Source of the DNA: Gyrodactylus bullatarudis
Taxonomy: Eukaryota; Platyhelminthes; Monogenea; Gyrodactylidea; Gyrodactylidae
Assembly (NCBI GenBank): GCA_012064415.1
Contig: SSNU01000350.1
Coordinates: forward strand, 1 to 40,627
Reading direction: 5' to 3'
DNA: 40,627 nt
Positions 10,232 through 24,500 of this stretch are shown here, one piece after another. The translations under genes and the position numbers were made by a program. The stretch's first letter is position 1; each line of letters opens with the position of its first letter. The notes below the pieces were generated by a model, which was not told the origin of the DNA, searched no databases, and saw nothing but the letters and a program-made list of their open reading frames with translations.

Positions 10232-12850
10232 GTTGAATTTAATGAAATAACTCAATTCATCTCTTCGTGGTTTCACAACGAATCAATCCAGTGTCCCAAT
10301 GAATGGTTTGAAGCTTTCTTCGAGTGGATTTCTCAACAAACTAACATTGCCGAATGCAGCAAAGAAGAATTTTGTGATTACGCTTACCAACAATGGCTAG
10401 ATGCTGATATAACAACCTGGGGCCAAAATATTCTACCGGATTGTAGTAAAAATCATAATGTTTCTCTAGAGCTAAACGGAACAGCCTGTGTACAAGTTTT
10501 GTGTGTAGTTGATTTTGGAAAGTCTTATTATAGTCAGCTACGCGAGTATGATGGTAACATTAATCAGAATATGCCAAATAATTGGACTTCTGATGCTAAT
10601 GATGTTGAGGAGAACATCCTAGCTGCATTCAGGCCAACTCAGATATCTACACAGACTCAAATGGCTGCTCAGGAGCAAGCTAAGAGATCGCATACCATAA
10701 CTGTTGTACTAACTGATGGTATTTCTCGAATCAAACTCATTGAATATGCTTCGTCTAAACGAATACCTCAAGTAGCTGAAATAAAGAATTCTTTCAAACC
10801 AGGTGTCAAAGTTAAACTTGTTGGCCCATTGACACTAAGAGGCTCGACTATCATTCTCAAACCTGGTACATTCTATGAATCTATCAATAAAAATCCTAAT
10901 TGTCCAATCAAAATTCTCGGTGGAGAAGTAAGCAAATTTTATCATCTTTTTTCAAGGTGGAAGATTTGGGGGAACTATCAAGTGAAATTGATCTTTTAAC
11001 TGGATTACTCCAAGATAAAATTGACTTGCCCAAAGATAAACCTTTGCAAAATTGGTTTCCAGGCCAAAAAACCAGTAAAGTTGCGGTTAAAAATGATAAC
11101 CTTCCAGGTGATTATAATTCGCAAACAACAAGAAGAAATAACCAAGTAAGTATAAAATTGAAATGTAGTTGAACATTCGGAATGAATCATTTACTTTTAA
11201 TATTTCAGAATGCACCAATAGCGAAGAATATAAAAAGAAATGATGAACCTGACTGGGAAGTTGATATGGGAGATATTGATTGGTCATCTATCGATTGTAT
11301 AGAGGAAAAAAATAAAAATAATAATGAAATCCATAAACCCACTTCTTCTTGCCTAGCTGATGATGTCATGATGGATTTTAATGCTGATCTTTTGGCTGAT
11401 GAAATAGCCAGTGAAATTGCGGCTGAAGAACGTAAGCGTTGTCTAACAGAAGTCAAGAAAGAACACCCCATGAAAATGATTAAGAACGATATCAAGGCAT
11501 GTAATTCATCTCCAGAGAAAAATAATTTCCAGAAATCTTCCCTGGTGAGTTTTTACTATTTATTGGTATGTGCTAAAAATATTTTATTAACTATAAAATT
11601 AATAGCCAATTTCAAATGAGTAAGTTAAACTAGTGATAAATTAACATCAACCAATTTTCCTTAAAAAAAGAAAATGAATATATTTTTACCTCGGAAGGTT
11701 TTGATTGATTTCAATCTGAGCTACTGATAGATATAGACGTAAGAGACATGATTGATTGATATTCTTCCTTTGTTTTAAAATTTTTCATTGGCTTCTTATG
11801 ATTCTTTTGAACATACACAAAGCTTTGGTTCTTGCTGGCTGATCGATTTCTGCTGCCTCTAGAATATTTTTTCCCTGATAGTTTGCAAATAATTTCAACC
11901 CTTCTATTACATCAAATGTACATCGAATTGCATTGGTATTTAAAGTTTTAGATCAAATGACTCTTTTTGAATAGACCTATTTCGTCTGTGGAACAACTAG
12001 CTTTGAATAGAAAGTATGAAGAACTGAAACAGGTCCTACGAAATACACTCTTAGAATCCCTAATCTAGCCTATACTAGTCTAATCAATTAATTTATATTG
12101 ATCATCTAATTCTGAGAGTTGAAATAACATTTTTACTAGTCATCTTTAACAAAGACCTCAACTCCATCTGTGAATAAATCAGAGAAACAAACCAAAATCA
12201 ATTTCAATTCCAATCCCAAGAATAAATTGTTGGAAGCCTTCCTCCAGACTGAAGTTAACAAAGAAAATAAACATGTCGTAGATAAAAGTCGAAATACTAA
12301 CATTCCAAGTGTAAACAATCCAATTCGTTTAACCACCTTCAAGGAGTTCTCTGTGATCATCAACAACTTGAAAGATGACGAACTTTCAAAGGAATACGTT
12401 TTAAAAGCAAAGTTTGTTTCATTTGATAAGAAATGGGACATAATTGACTGTCCCAAAACTAGAAAAAAGCTTTGGTCATGTTCCATCATTGTTTATGATG
12501 GCGAAATGACTTTAAAGATTGAAATAGATTCCGAGCTAATTACAGAAATTATCAATATCACTCCAAAGGAAGGACTTGAACTGAAGGAGATGCGAAAATT
12601 CAATACTAAAGAGGTTGGTTCACGATTAATTTTCAAAAAGATCTTGAAACTTGTAGACTAAAATTTTCGTTTCTAAAAAAGGGAAATTAAATAAATAATA
12701 ATTTATTTCCAGGGTTTACTTACAAGAGAGAAATTAATCACAGCCAGGGATAAGCTAGCCTCCTATCTCAAAGAAATGAACGGTGATTTGTTCCTGAGAG
12801 TTGATAAAGTGGAATATAAAATTTTCCTATTTAAATACAAGAGTTTATAG
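10232..12850 (+). CDS. RMI1: RecQ-mediated genome instability protein 1 (first exon not located)
   Basis: Five exons (10232-10927, 10957-11145, 11209-11544, 12140-12652, 12713-12850) join in frame to about 623 residues; human RMI1 has 625. The introns are 29, 63, 595 and 60 nt. The N-terminal helical part (CPNEWFEAFFEWISQQ, then QQWLDADI) and the first OB fold (TVVLTDGISRIKLIEY, KLVGPLTLRGSTIILKPG, ILGGEVEDL) match RMI1. An acidic linker follows (WEVDMGDIDWSSID). The last two exons form the second OB fold (LKAKFVSFDKKWDI to LTREKLITARDKL). RMI1 stimulates the BLM-TOP3A dissolvasome, and its second OB pairs with RMI2. A stop lies in frame just before the acceptor at 10231, so a short start exon must exist upstream. 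No ATG plus GT donor of the right phase is visible in 10023-10231. Confidence 0.92.
11545..12139 (+). other. Long RMI1 intron (595 nt)
   Basis: This is the only long intron in the 4.5-12.9 kb cluster, bounded by GTGAGT and TTTTACTAG. It contains no recognisable exon or transposon. Its length contrasts with the 29-63 nt introns of the same gene and suggests an old insertion. Confidence 0.6.
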
Positions 12851-14695
12851 AATCATCTATTATTAATATATATATTTTTTTAACCAATCGATACTTTTTT
12901 ATCATTGATAAGTTATCAATAGGATACCTGCTACTTTTTAGAAAATTTCACCGCAAGGGATTCGTTCAAACGATCAACGGTGTTAAAAAGCTCTTAGTCT
13001 CTTTGTGATTCAGATAAATTACTGCAAAACAAAGGGGGCAGATATTCTATTGATTAGCCAAAATAAATATGAAAGTGAACAGGAAAAGAGTCATTATGCC
13101 CCGAGTGGGAGGGTCTGAACATTGGACGAGAATTAGAGTGTCCATATAAGATGTGAGGGAGATACCGTTACCTACACCGGCATTGTTTCTTCGAAATTAA
13201 GATTTTCGACTACTTTTCGCCGGAAATTCTGCTACTCTTTTGGTGTACTGCTTTTGAATTTTAACATAATAATCGTGAGGGGGAAAATTTCAAAAAAAAT
13301 ATTTAAGAATAAACCATTTAGTAGATATACAATCAATGAGATTAATTTTAGCATCAACGATGAAATTGTATGAAATCTAAATCTTATATTCACTTGTGAC
13401 ATAATAGAGGTAAAATTTTTACATTAACTTCTATGGAGCAGAAAATTTCTCATTTACTCAGAATATTTTTCTACACAAGGACTTTTATAAGTATAATTGG
13501 AATTATTTATGAAATAAAAATATGAAAAATCAAACAAGAACCTAAAAATAATCAGAATAACAAAGTTCGCTTGGAAAAATGTGCCGAAAGAAACAAATTA
13601 ATTATCTCAAATAAAAAAATATTTTAAATAAAGATTCTATTTTCAACAATTTAAATAACTTTCAGCTCTTAAAATAATGAATTATCGAAGCTACTTGTAA
13701 GTAATTACATGGTTATTTCACATAAAAAATTAGTTTATAATACATTATGAACAGTATGAACATTAACCCTCGCTTTTAAGTAGTAAGACCATATTTTTGA
13801 TATTGAACGCCTAAAATGAAACTATTATGCCACCACTTTGGAAATTATTTTTTCAAAAATTTTAACACAATTCGAAATATTTTACATCATCGAATAACTT
13901 TTACGGTCGGGCGTTTGAAAACTATCAAAATTGAATTCCTGAAATCTACTCTTATTGTATAAGTGCTGCAGTCTTCTATTATGCCTGCTATACATGCTTG
14001 GATTGTTTCTTTACTAGCTAATATACGGCTGAGTTACTAAAGCAAGATTTGTGACTTCTCTGCATCGAATTTAAGATGATTAAAAGACCATAGCCCTTAT
14101 CCCAGGTGACCAAGAAACCTAAATATTTCTTTTTATTTTTGATCTATGAAACTTTGAACTGCAACTGTGTGGGCTCTCGTTAAGCTTAATGGAGCTGTAA
14201 ATCTGTCGTAGTTTTGAGAAAACTATTGACTATCTGAAACAGTATCATTTCACGTTATTCTTTCAAAAGATTTTCATCATTCTGCTAATGTTTTTCCAAT
14301 CTTAACTTGGCAATAGCTTGCAATTTAAACATCGGAAAATTTTGTAGAAACACTAGAAAAATAAACTTTATAATACTTAGCGGAACCATGTATAAAGTAA
14401 AATGACTTTTTAAACCTATAAAATAATAATCTATGATACTGCAAGTGTATATTTACCTAATTCTTAAGGAAAAATAAAAAGTTTGTAGATTTTTGTGCAA
14501 ATGTATTTATTTGTTAGTAGTATCAACACAAATCTCCGTAGTAGGATTATTTATTATCTTAGAGATTAATATAATAATTACATGTGAGAAATAAATGTAC
14601 ATTCATAGAACAAGTGAATAAAATTTAAACTTTACAGAGTAACAAGTCATAAAAAATATGCAATAAAATTATTATTTTACAATATAATATAATAA
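12851..14695. other. Intergenic region downstream of RMI1 and the KASH-like gene
   Basis: No coding exon found. About 12950-13270 is a less AT-rich stretch without a recognisable family. A diverged dispersed repeat occupies 13392-13952. The part near 14460-14695 should hold the 3' UTR of the minus-strand KASH-like gene. I see no tRNA or other RNA gene. Confidence 0.45.
13392..13952 (+). repeat. Dispersed repeat, copy A
   Basis: Begins CTTGTGACATAAT and ends TTGAATTCCTGAAATCTACT. The same order of blocks occurs at 26080-26452: GAGGTAAAAT..TTTACATTAACTT, AAAAATCAAACA, GAACCTAAAAAT, ATAACAAAGTTC, TATTGAACG and GAATATTTTACA-like segments. The copies are substantially diverged and differ in length. 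No open frame is conserved between them, so this is probably an old non-autonomous transposon. Confidence 0.6.
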
Positions 14696-15559
14696 TCACA
14701 TTGGTGGACTTTGAACACGTTTCATCGACAGGATACTGAAAAAGTTTCTCCTGCATGGGGAATAAAATAAGCCTCTACAATCTCTATTAGTCATGAATAT
14801 GGGAGCTAAGGCTAGTGCCAATAATAGGAAGAGTAACCAGCATAACCAGGAATTACAAATCATACCTTTAGACTGAATTTTGACAGGTTTTGCTATTGTT
14901 TGATTCAATATCGTACTTCGTTTTATACATTCATCTGATGAGTCATCATTTGAATCAGAGTCTGATACATCACTAAACCTATCTTCATATGGGGATGGTC
15001 TTAGATTGAGACTAGTATCATTTTTAGAGAAAGAAACCTGTTTATAAGGAGACTGATTATTATTTGCTGATATTGTAGATGTCATGGGAGATTGCTTGTT
15101 GTTTTTTACAAAACCTTGGGATGCTGTAGATGAAATATTTTGATCAGATTTATTTAAGGAATTTTTTGATCTTTGATCTTCGTTATCAAAAAAGTAGCGA
15201 TCAAAATTTTCGTGTGATGTTGATGTAGAGGATAGTAAGGGAATATTGGGATTTTTCATCGGTGGTAGACTTCGAGAAGATGTTTGAGAAATTGAAGTGG
15301 CTTTTATGAAGCCAGAATCTTCTGAAATGAGTTTATCATAAGCATGAGGGTAGTTTAGTAGATTATCTGTGTCAGTCATATTTTCGTCATCAGCATCTGT
15401 TTCGTCAATGTCATCAATTCCTATGATAGAACCATCAAGTGAAGATTTTTCATCTCTCTGAACAGATTTTAAAATTTCATTATTCATTGATTTTGGTGGT
15501 GTTTGGAAATTTTGTTCGAAATAATCTGATAAGATTTTGACAGAATTATTCATTTCGAG
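14696..15559 (-). CDS. Last exon: Ser/Asp-rich linker, membrane segment, KASH-like luminal tail
   Basis: This 287-residue exon follows an in-frame junction (CAG/CTCGAAATG). Most of it is low-complexity and probably disordered: acidic (DDIDETDADDENMTDTDN), then rich in Ser and Asn. A transmembrane helix of about 22 residues (SWLCWLLFLLLALALAPIFM) is followed by a 31-residue tail with Cys at positions 5 and 13, NFFSIL, and a C-terminus QSPPM. KASH domains consist of one membrane helix plus about 30 luminal residues ending PPPX, with a cysteine that bonds to SUN. Length, position, cysteines and the Pro-Pro-X end fit, but the first of the three prolines is Ser. A generic tail-anchored protein is the alternative. 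Confidence 0.6.
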   Translation of the reverse strand, partial: LEMNNSVKILSDYFEQNFQTPPKSMNNEILKSVQRDEKSSLDGSIIGIDDIDETDADDENMTDTDNLLNYPHAYDKLISEDSGFIKATSISQTSSRSLPPMKNPNIPLLSSTSTSHENFDRYFFDNEDQRSKNSLNKSDQNISSTASQGFVKNNKQSPMTSTISANNNQSPYKQVSFSKNDTSLNLRPSPYEDRFSDVSDSDSNDDSSDECIKRSTILNQTIAKPVKIQSKGMICNSWLCWLLFLLLALALAPIFMTNRDCRGLFYSPCRRNFFSILSMKRVQSPPM

Positions 15560-18500
15560 CTGGAAAAAAGATGAAAAATAGGTTTTTCATTAGAAACAAC
15601 AATTTTTCATTAGATAAAGGTAACAACAACAGAGAGAGATTCATGCAGGAAATCAGATTATCATACAATAAATTAGTTTAGGTAAAGCAAATATATTTTT
15701 ATTTGTTAAATTCTAGAAAGGATTAATTAATTTGGAAAATGGCAAAGGAAAAATGGTGCGTAATTTGAGAGAGGAATAGAACACAGGAACATGTGAAAAA
15801 TCCACCTCTTGAAAACGTTTTCGTGCAAAACAATAAAAATAACATTGATTTAACAAATAACATTCGTAAGAAAAAGTTTGAGTGGTCTTTAGAAAGAAAG
15901 TCTATACCTGATTGATGCTGGGATTTTGAAATACTTTTTCACTTCCAGTCTTATGTGAAAAGGCACATGTCTCGAAGGAACATGCGTGATTTCCAAGCAT
16001 CTCTGCTATGGTTATTCTCTTAGATCTTTCATGCTCAGCAGATACATCAGTCGATGGAGTAAAATCATCATCTGGATCCTTGAAAATAAATGTATCGTTA
16101 TTATGAAGTTTATTATTTTATTTAAAATTTCTAAAATAAAAAACTAGTCTATGATTTTTATTGTTTGTTTCAAAAAGATCTACAGTGTAGATTCTACATC
16201 CTAGAGAGAGAAATTGATAACATGCTTATAATAATGCGTATTATAATTAAATATATTAACAATAGTCAACTTATTACTGCTAAGTAGAGCCTTATTGAAA
16301 ACTAAAATTTTGAATTAAAGTGCTGATTAATTAAATTAGAGATGATCAATGAATGAAAATCCGACTTTATCACGAATCTTTATCCCAAGAAAATATCATC
16401 TGTCATATTTGATTTTCTCTTCTAAAACTTTCGATCACGCTCTGGCTTTGAAATAAGCAATAAGTGGAACTATAAAATATACTGATCTGAAACTTTTACC
16501 AAGTTATAATAAGATTTGTGAATTTTGAAAACTTTTGAAATTTGAGCATTTCTGGATACAGATGAGATTTATTCAGAAGCATATAGATATTGAAAATTCG
16601 AATTGTAGGCTTTACAGTTGATATTTTATTGTTAAATCTTGAATTAATTAAAGTACAGGATAATAAAAATTTAATTAATTCTATATTAGCTGTGAAAAAA
16701 TCTGCATAGTGTGACTTAAATTAAGGTTAGTTTGAATATTTTAAACAGAGAATTTATATTAAAAATATTTATTTAATTCTAATTCCTAAATATAGCAATA
16801 ACTATTCAAATGTCCGCCAAGAATCTAAGAATATGGATTTTATTAAATTCAAAAATATTGTACAACAATCAAAATTTAAAGAATATATGGTATATACTTA
16901 CTATTTTCTCTTGATCATTTGCTGATGATTCTTTAAGCCTGCAAAAAATAAAATTTATTTCATTTTGTAACTTTTATAATGATTCTAAAATATGAGAAGA
17001 GATAATAACAAACTCGAGAACAATTTTTCAGATTAATAGGCAGCCTCCATAATTTGAGAGAAAATAAAATTATGGAAAAATATAGAAATTCTTTCGAGTA
17101 AGGCTGAATTTTCATTTGTGAATTCTTGCTAAAAAAGTTCATAAAAACTATATCAATCATAAATCAAAATCTATAAGTAATAGGTTTCCCCTACACATGT
17201 AGTGTACATTTAATTCGAGCTATATTTTCAAAATCTCAGCAAAAGTTATAGGCAAAAAATCTAAAAAATCATCCAGGTTTAAAACAAGATCTTATTATTC
17301 TTGGTTTGATTATCAAGTTTTAATAAGAAATAATACAGTCTAGCAAAAATTTGTATGCTCATTGAGGTTGTGACAGCAGTATCCTCATCAGATCGAAATA
17401 ACAAAAGTTCTTAAAATATTTCATTGCATCTCATCTTTAATAATAAAGTATACTAAAAGAATGTCTTTCATCATTTTTGATTAGTTCAAAGACGTCTTCC
17501 CGGTCAAGCCTTACTGTTTCAAAAAGTGACTCAAATTTTTCACTTTTCGAAAAAAATCGAAATTTAACCCTTTCGGTGCCGAGACTATTTCACAATTTTT
17601 AAAAAAACCAAAATTTAGCTATGAAGATGCCAAGTTATTTGACCATAAATATTACTAATGCAAGTTCACATTGTGGGCTTCAATTTAAACTTTAATTGAT
17701 CCAGGAACCTATCAAACTGAGTTATGAAGGTTCAAAAAAATTGGAAAATGGACATATATGTCCATCGGCACTGAAAGGGTTAAGAGAAAAATAAGAGTTA
17801 AAATTCGATTTTTTCGGATTCTTCAAAATCTGCACAATTAAAATATTTCAAATTTTCAGATTCTTATTATTTCAAACAGTCAAAATTGTATAGAGTATAT
17901 GGGAAAAGTGTTAATTTGCTAGACTGTGCAATAAATTCAAACAAAATTTACTTGAAGAAAACATCTTCTAATCGTCTTCCGATCCAATCACAATATGATA
18001 ATTTATTATCAAGCTTCTCCAATATCGTTGGATCTTCATCTGGAACCTTGCGGAACATTACGTCTTTCTGGAACCACTGTAAAATTTGACTGGATTCAGA
18101 CAAACGACCCAGACTTGTCTCTATCATCATTAGTTTAAGACCTAATTTCTTAATAAAGTAATAATAAATAATAAGCATTGTTCGAAATTTTCAGATATAT
18201 ATGAAAACTTACTTCAATATTATCGGCTTTCAATTTTGGCGTGGAGCTTTTATCATTTCGTTTACAATCTTCTTCAATGAATGATAAATCTTCTTGTAAT
18301 TTGGGTAAGGCTTTTTGAGATATTTCATGATAATTTTGATTAACTCTATTCTCTATTTCTTGCTTATATATCAAATGATCTTGCCTGAAAATAGAAAAGT
18401 ATAATCAATAAATCGAGAAAGTAGAATTAGCCTTAAGATTATATTTTTAATAGTATCAAGAATCTCAGAGAAAAACGCCTTATAAATATAAACGCTAGAG

Positions 18501-21500
18501 TCACTCAAATAGGTCAAGCCTTATGATGTTTTTCTCTTAAGCGCAAAAAAACTTGAGCATTATTTTATTCCTGAATTAAGATCAATTTACTGAGATGAAA
18601 GTAAAACTTAAAAATTTGAATCTATAATCAACAATCAATTTATAGATTTGAAAATTTGATTGATTTTTAGATATTGTGGAATATTTTGAAGCTTGACGGA
18701 ATGATGAATCAGAAAACGAATTCTAGAAAACGACTCACAGTTGATTAATGATTTCTTGGATTCGGTCAGTAAAGGTTTTTATCAATTCCAAGTACACACC
18801 TAATTCATTAGCATTTTGATCAATAATCTTTGAATTGTTGTTGTGACAACCAGTTTGACTAGCAGAATTCATGCATATGGCATTGTGATGATTTAGTGGA
18901 AATTCGTGTTTTAAATTCAGCCAGAAAATTTCCTCGTCAACATTTGCCATTAATTGACTTATCTTGAAGAAAAATAAAATAATAAAATTTCTAAAATTGA
19001 AACAAGAAAAGATTCTAGCTCAGATCCATTTGATTTTTATGAATCACATTTTTTGGCCCAATAAATTAATAAAGTCATCAAATTTTCATAACAATGATAA
19101 TTTTTCTTGAATAGGTCTGAAAATAAATGAGCTTGAGATAAAAAATTCATTCATTAGCTTCCTCTTCAACTGCTTAGTACTAGGGCCTCAAAATGTCCTA
19201 AAATGCCAATTTTTTTTCTTGAAGTCTACTTTCAATGTACATGCAGAAGAAGCATTCAAAAACTGAAATGCCTATTTTCAAGGTCCTAAAATTCAAAACG
19301 ACGTGCTTAAATAAAGATTAATTTTTTCTGATTGGTCGAAAATATAAACACTGTGACAAGTATTGAAAAAATCGATTATAGTTTCAAGCTAAATCAGAAC
19401 AAAAATTCAATTAATTTACATATACTATTACAAGTATTATCTCGCTATTTAAAAAAATTTCAAGTTCATAAACTGAAAATATGTTTTAAGCTGGTGCTTG
19501 AAAACGAAAATTTTTATGATCTCAAAGAATATAAGGCCCTACTTGTCAAAGATTCAAAAGCAATATTTAAAATGTTTTTTTAATTTTTATCAATAATATG
19601 TACACCAATGTATTGAAAACCAGAGCCGACTTTACTATGACTAGAACAGATTATTGATAATTCATTTAAAAGAGAATCTGCTTATATTATAACAATTCAG
19701 AATCCACAACACATAAAACTGAATAAAAAATCGGAATAAAGGGCCCATTTTCATCGTAGTTGACTAGGAAATGTGTGATGAATTTCGAGCAAGCGAATAT
19801 GTTATTTCCATTTTAAATATATCTACAGATTTTTTCATTTCAAGTTGAAACGTTTCATTATATTAGTGGCGTTCTTATTTCATGAATAAATGGAGATATG
19901 TGAAAAGCACTTGGACTACTTTTACTATTTAGAACAACAAGTCTATCAGTTTAGTTGTAGAATTTCTCTTTGAATGAAAAAATATGAAAGAAGAAAAACT
20001 GGAACAAAATGGCAAACAATAAAAAATTCATGTTGAAACGAGATTAAAAATAATCATGATGCTAACATTATTATTAATATTATTCATCTTCATTAGAAGA
20101 ATGAGAAACAAATTTTTTCTTGTTCTACACGTGAAGAATGAATAAGGAGACATGAGACATGGAATCACAAACAAAGAAAATATTTCTCTCAATTTCATCT
20201 TCGATATAAAGAGTTTTTGAGTTGAAATATTTCAATTTAGATTTATTTAATTTTCATTGTACTATTATTGTAACAATATTCTTAAGAAAATTGTCATAAC
20301 TGAGTCTGTGAGAGAGTCTTCGACAGGCTTCAACTCTTTTCCTTTTTTGTGATTCGTTGAGGTCATGGGGAACCCATTTGTCGAATGAATTTGTAAAGTT
20401 CTCCTCTCTCAGAGCACGTAGAACTGAAGACGTCTTTGATATCGAAAATTTCATTAAGACTCATTGTTTCGTGAATTATGAATAAGTAGATTTATTTAAA
20501 GAAAAAGAGAAATAAATTTTCTTCATTTTGATGTATAATTTGTTATTCTAAAGCGAATTTTTGATTATGTAATTTTTGATCAAAGTTGGAATCTCATAAC
20601 ATTTGATGCAACCTAATATACTGAAAATACCCTTGATTGTGAAATGCGACTTTTTCTTCGTTCATTAGTAGGAAGAAAAAGAAACCTGAGAAGGGATTGA
20701 CACGGTCTCATTTGAGATTACGAGAAAGCAGGAAAACTGCGCCCCCGATAAAGGGTTTTAATAAACTTAATGCTCTTCCTTATTTTTTGGGAAAAAGAAT
20801 AAATGGCATACTTTTAGAGCATATTTTCTTCAGGGATTCATTTACAGAAAGTTTAACAAATTTTGATTTTTATACAGTATCGTGAAATGAAAAACCATTA
20901 TTCTCAGTTTCAAAAGAGATTTAAATAATTGCAGAACTTACATTGTCAATCTTTTGCTGAAGTATGCGTTGATTCTCGTCAATTTCGGATGAATCAGAGA
21001 AAAAATAATTTTTCAACTTTATATAGATATTCTTTAGTGAATCAATTAGAGATCCCATCGTACGAGCAATCTTTTGATCTTCGTTGCTTCCAACGAGGAT
21101 GTCAAGTGATTTCTCAATAATCTGACTCATCATCCAAACAGAAATCCAATTGGAAAATTCCTTAGGACAACTCGAGGCTGTGGTTATCTTCTTGAAGGAT
21201 TCTTCATTATTTTCAAACTCCTTGTAGATGTTGTAAAGGTTATTTGTTTTGAAAATATTGAATGGATTCTCCAAGGCTTGGTATAATGAATGATTAATGA
21301 GATTTTGATATGTTATCGGGGATTTATAGTGTTTAGCAACACGATCTGACAATGAATAATATTTATCCAAGTACTCGGACAATAAATGATCATAACTTTC
21401 TTCAGCGTTGTCTTTTGCGATTGAACAAATCGCCATGATTTCCTTGATCTGTGGAATAAGCAATAAAATCAGAAATTAACCTCAAGAATCAAATTATTCT

Positions 21501-24500
21501 CATTAGATCTTGAATAGTGTAAGGAAATTTATATAAGTACAAAATAGGAATAGAATTAAATTATTGTATTCTTCTTTCGATGCACAATAAATACTCAAGA
21601 CATGCATTATATAATATAATTTATACATAGACGAATATTAAAGTAAAATTTATTTTTCTTCAAAAAATGTTCTGGGATTTTTCCATCTTACCAGGTAATT
21701 AGAAAAGTCTGATCTAGAGCTAGTTGATATCAATATGGAAATTCATGATGACAGAATTCTTAATTTTTTCATCGAAAAATCGGATTTGATCAAGATTTTT
21801 TAGAATCAAAAACATGAGACTCACTTTAACGTTAAACAATTTTGAAAAGAATCAATTTTCTATAATGGCATGCTTCAAAACACGAGCTAGCGAAAAGTTT
21901 CTAATTCTTTAAAAATTTTGTTAATTTTAAAATGAGACAGTGATCAAAAGATACTTTTTAGGATCACGATTACTCAAAGGAATCAAATATGCTGAATCAG
22001 ATTTTGAGAATCCCTTGATCATCTTGTAAAAGTTGAATTTTTATTTCTTGATCATTTTTACTGCTAGAAAACTAGTGAAATTTTGATGATTCAAGATCCC
22101 TGAAAAATGATGAATTTATCACAATTATCGGTTTCTTTCTTTTTGTTAGAAAATGCATTCAGATTAAAATAATTAAAATGAAAAAAGCCGAGTTTTCATT
22201 GTATTTGGGTAGTTTTGAGACGTTATCTCTAATTTTAAAAGTAGATCTCTAATAAATCTCAGTTATTTTCGCACATGTCAAGGAAAATCTCCTGCGCCAA
22301 TTCTAACAGTTTCCTAAAGAGATTTGAATTTTTCCCTTTTGCTAAAAAAATTTAAATTTTAGAGATACTATCAAGCATAGTTTCTAAACGAGGTAGATCA
22401 AAAGTTTGAGCAAAAAAGTTGCTAAGTCTTTTCAGAATTGTAATGCTTCAATAGACATTTGAGAGCAAAAATAAGACCTTAAATTAGTTAAAACAGAAAT
22501 TCAAACTCTCCAAATCCAAACGCTAAAAAATTCCAGAATCTTATTATTTCAATCTGACGAGCTTATTGCCAAAATTGAGTGTAAAGACAAAAGTGTTATT
22601 TTACTAGAATTTGATATAGAAGAAAAACATACTTGATCTTTGTATTGAACAAGGGTGCTTGTTTCCTTCGCCAGCCATTTAAAGTGACGTATAAACTGAT
22701 GATAGGGTAGACAAGAAATCGCTTGATTTTCATGTAGAAATTGATGGAGTCTATCGACAATTTGATTATTCAGCCTTAGAGAGGCATATGAACGAGAAAT
22801 TTCCTCGAATAAAAGACCGAGTATTGAGGCTTGTTTATTGCATAATGTAAGGATATCATCAAGTTTTATAGCCAGACTAAATAACCATTTTAGACCATCA
22901 GTTATTCTTCTTGGAATATTTTCACTGGATAAGACAATTTGGTAGGCCAAAAGTTGCATGCGGATTTGACTTTTGATCATCTAAAAATATAAAAATATCA
23001 ATTGACTGGATAATAATTCAATTTTCTATCTCTTATTCATCCATATAATCAATACGCCTTCAATTGATATAGTAGGATAATAAGTGAGAATTCTAAAGCT
23101 GTAGTAAAGATTAGTTTCTCGTAAGATTCGCTCATTCAAGTGAGAGTTTGTTATTTGATTGTTTATTTTAAAAACTGTCTGTTTTTTTAATGGGCAATAA
23201 AGCTTTTATTACAGCGTCAAGATAACACTATTTCTGCGTGCGAAGAAGCTACCTATGTTAGAATTATATTATATTCTCATAGGGATAGCTTACTACTACT
23301 CAGTAAAAAAATTAGCATACATATTCATTTGGAGAGAGAAGAGTAGAGTAAATCCTGCGCTTTTCTGGGGAAAAATAGTCAGATTCTTGAAAATAATTAC
23401 ATTTAGCACTAAGGAGTGATTTCGTGTACGATAATATTTTGCTACAGTAGGCAAATTCTAAAATGAAGAGAATCTATTCATTAAATCCTTTTCGATTCGA
23501 TCAAATTTAACAAGAAACACATAATCAGAAAACGTAAACTCACATAAATTTGAGTGATGAAATCTCGCAAATTCGATGGACTGTGGTTGAACTTAATTTT
23601 GAAGCATTTCTCAACCAGCTTGCGGAGAGAATCTTTGACCTTCTCTAATCTCTTTTTCTCACCAAATTTTACCAATTCCAAAGCATAGGAAATGATTAAC
23701 TCGTTGATAACGTTAATTCGTATCTTTTCCATTTCTACATTTTCATCGTCATCGTTCTTTGAGATTTTTGAATAGCTTTGAATAAAGTTAATGTAAAAGT
23801 CTTCAAGGAATTTCAACCGTTTCTCATCCTGTAATTTGTCTAGGTTTCCTTTTAGATTTTCAAGTGAATTTTCTTTTAGTAAATTTTCACTATCTTTAAC
23901 ATGACTGGATGTAAAAAGATTGGCTTTGAACTCTTCAAGTGGCTCTGATCGAGTCAAGTTTTTTTCAAGATTAATGTAGGAAGATCCTTCATGGATCCAA
24001 GCGTTTTCAACTCCCTCTTCATTTAATTCAACCTGGAGATTGTTCATGTGAGAAAGACTCTTGAAATGATTTTGAATGAGATTATTTTCAAATTGTAAGT
24101 TGTCCTTATCTAGGAACAATATTGTCACATTAGAATTCTTTGAGAGATATTCAAGGGAGTGCTGAATTTCATTGTAGGGCATCAGATGATTTTGAGATTG
24201 TAAGGCTTGTAGATTTGTGAAAGATGTTTCATAATTTATGAGATAATTCTAAAAAAATATTATTTCTTTACATTAAATATGAATTGTGCTGTAAGTATAT
24301 AACGAAAAAATATATGTTGATAAATCCATCAGTAGACTGGGTCCCTATTTTTTTTAAGTTGAAAATTTAAAAATCTAATTCACTTCCTAACGCAAGGAAA
24401 ATCGTAGATCAAGAATTTCTAGATCCCATGTTCATTGTATCTTTTAGCACTTTTGATTCTAACTAATCGTATCCATAAAACATCGATAAAATTACACCAA

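Noticed and set aside
17886..18089. Plus-strand ORF of 67 codons
   Set aside because: Antisense of exon 18 of the giant gene.
19332..19583. Plus-strand 83-codon ORF in a long intron
   Set aside because: Lys/Asn/Leu-rich composition expected from AT-rich DNA; no domain or splice support.
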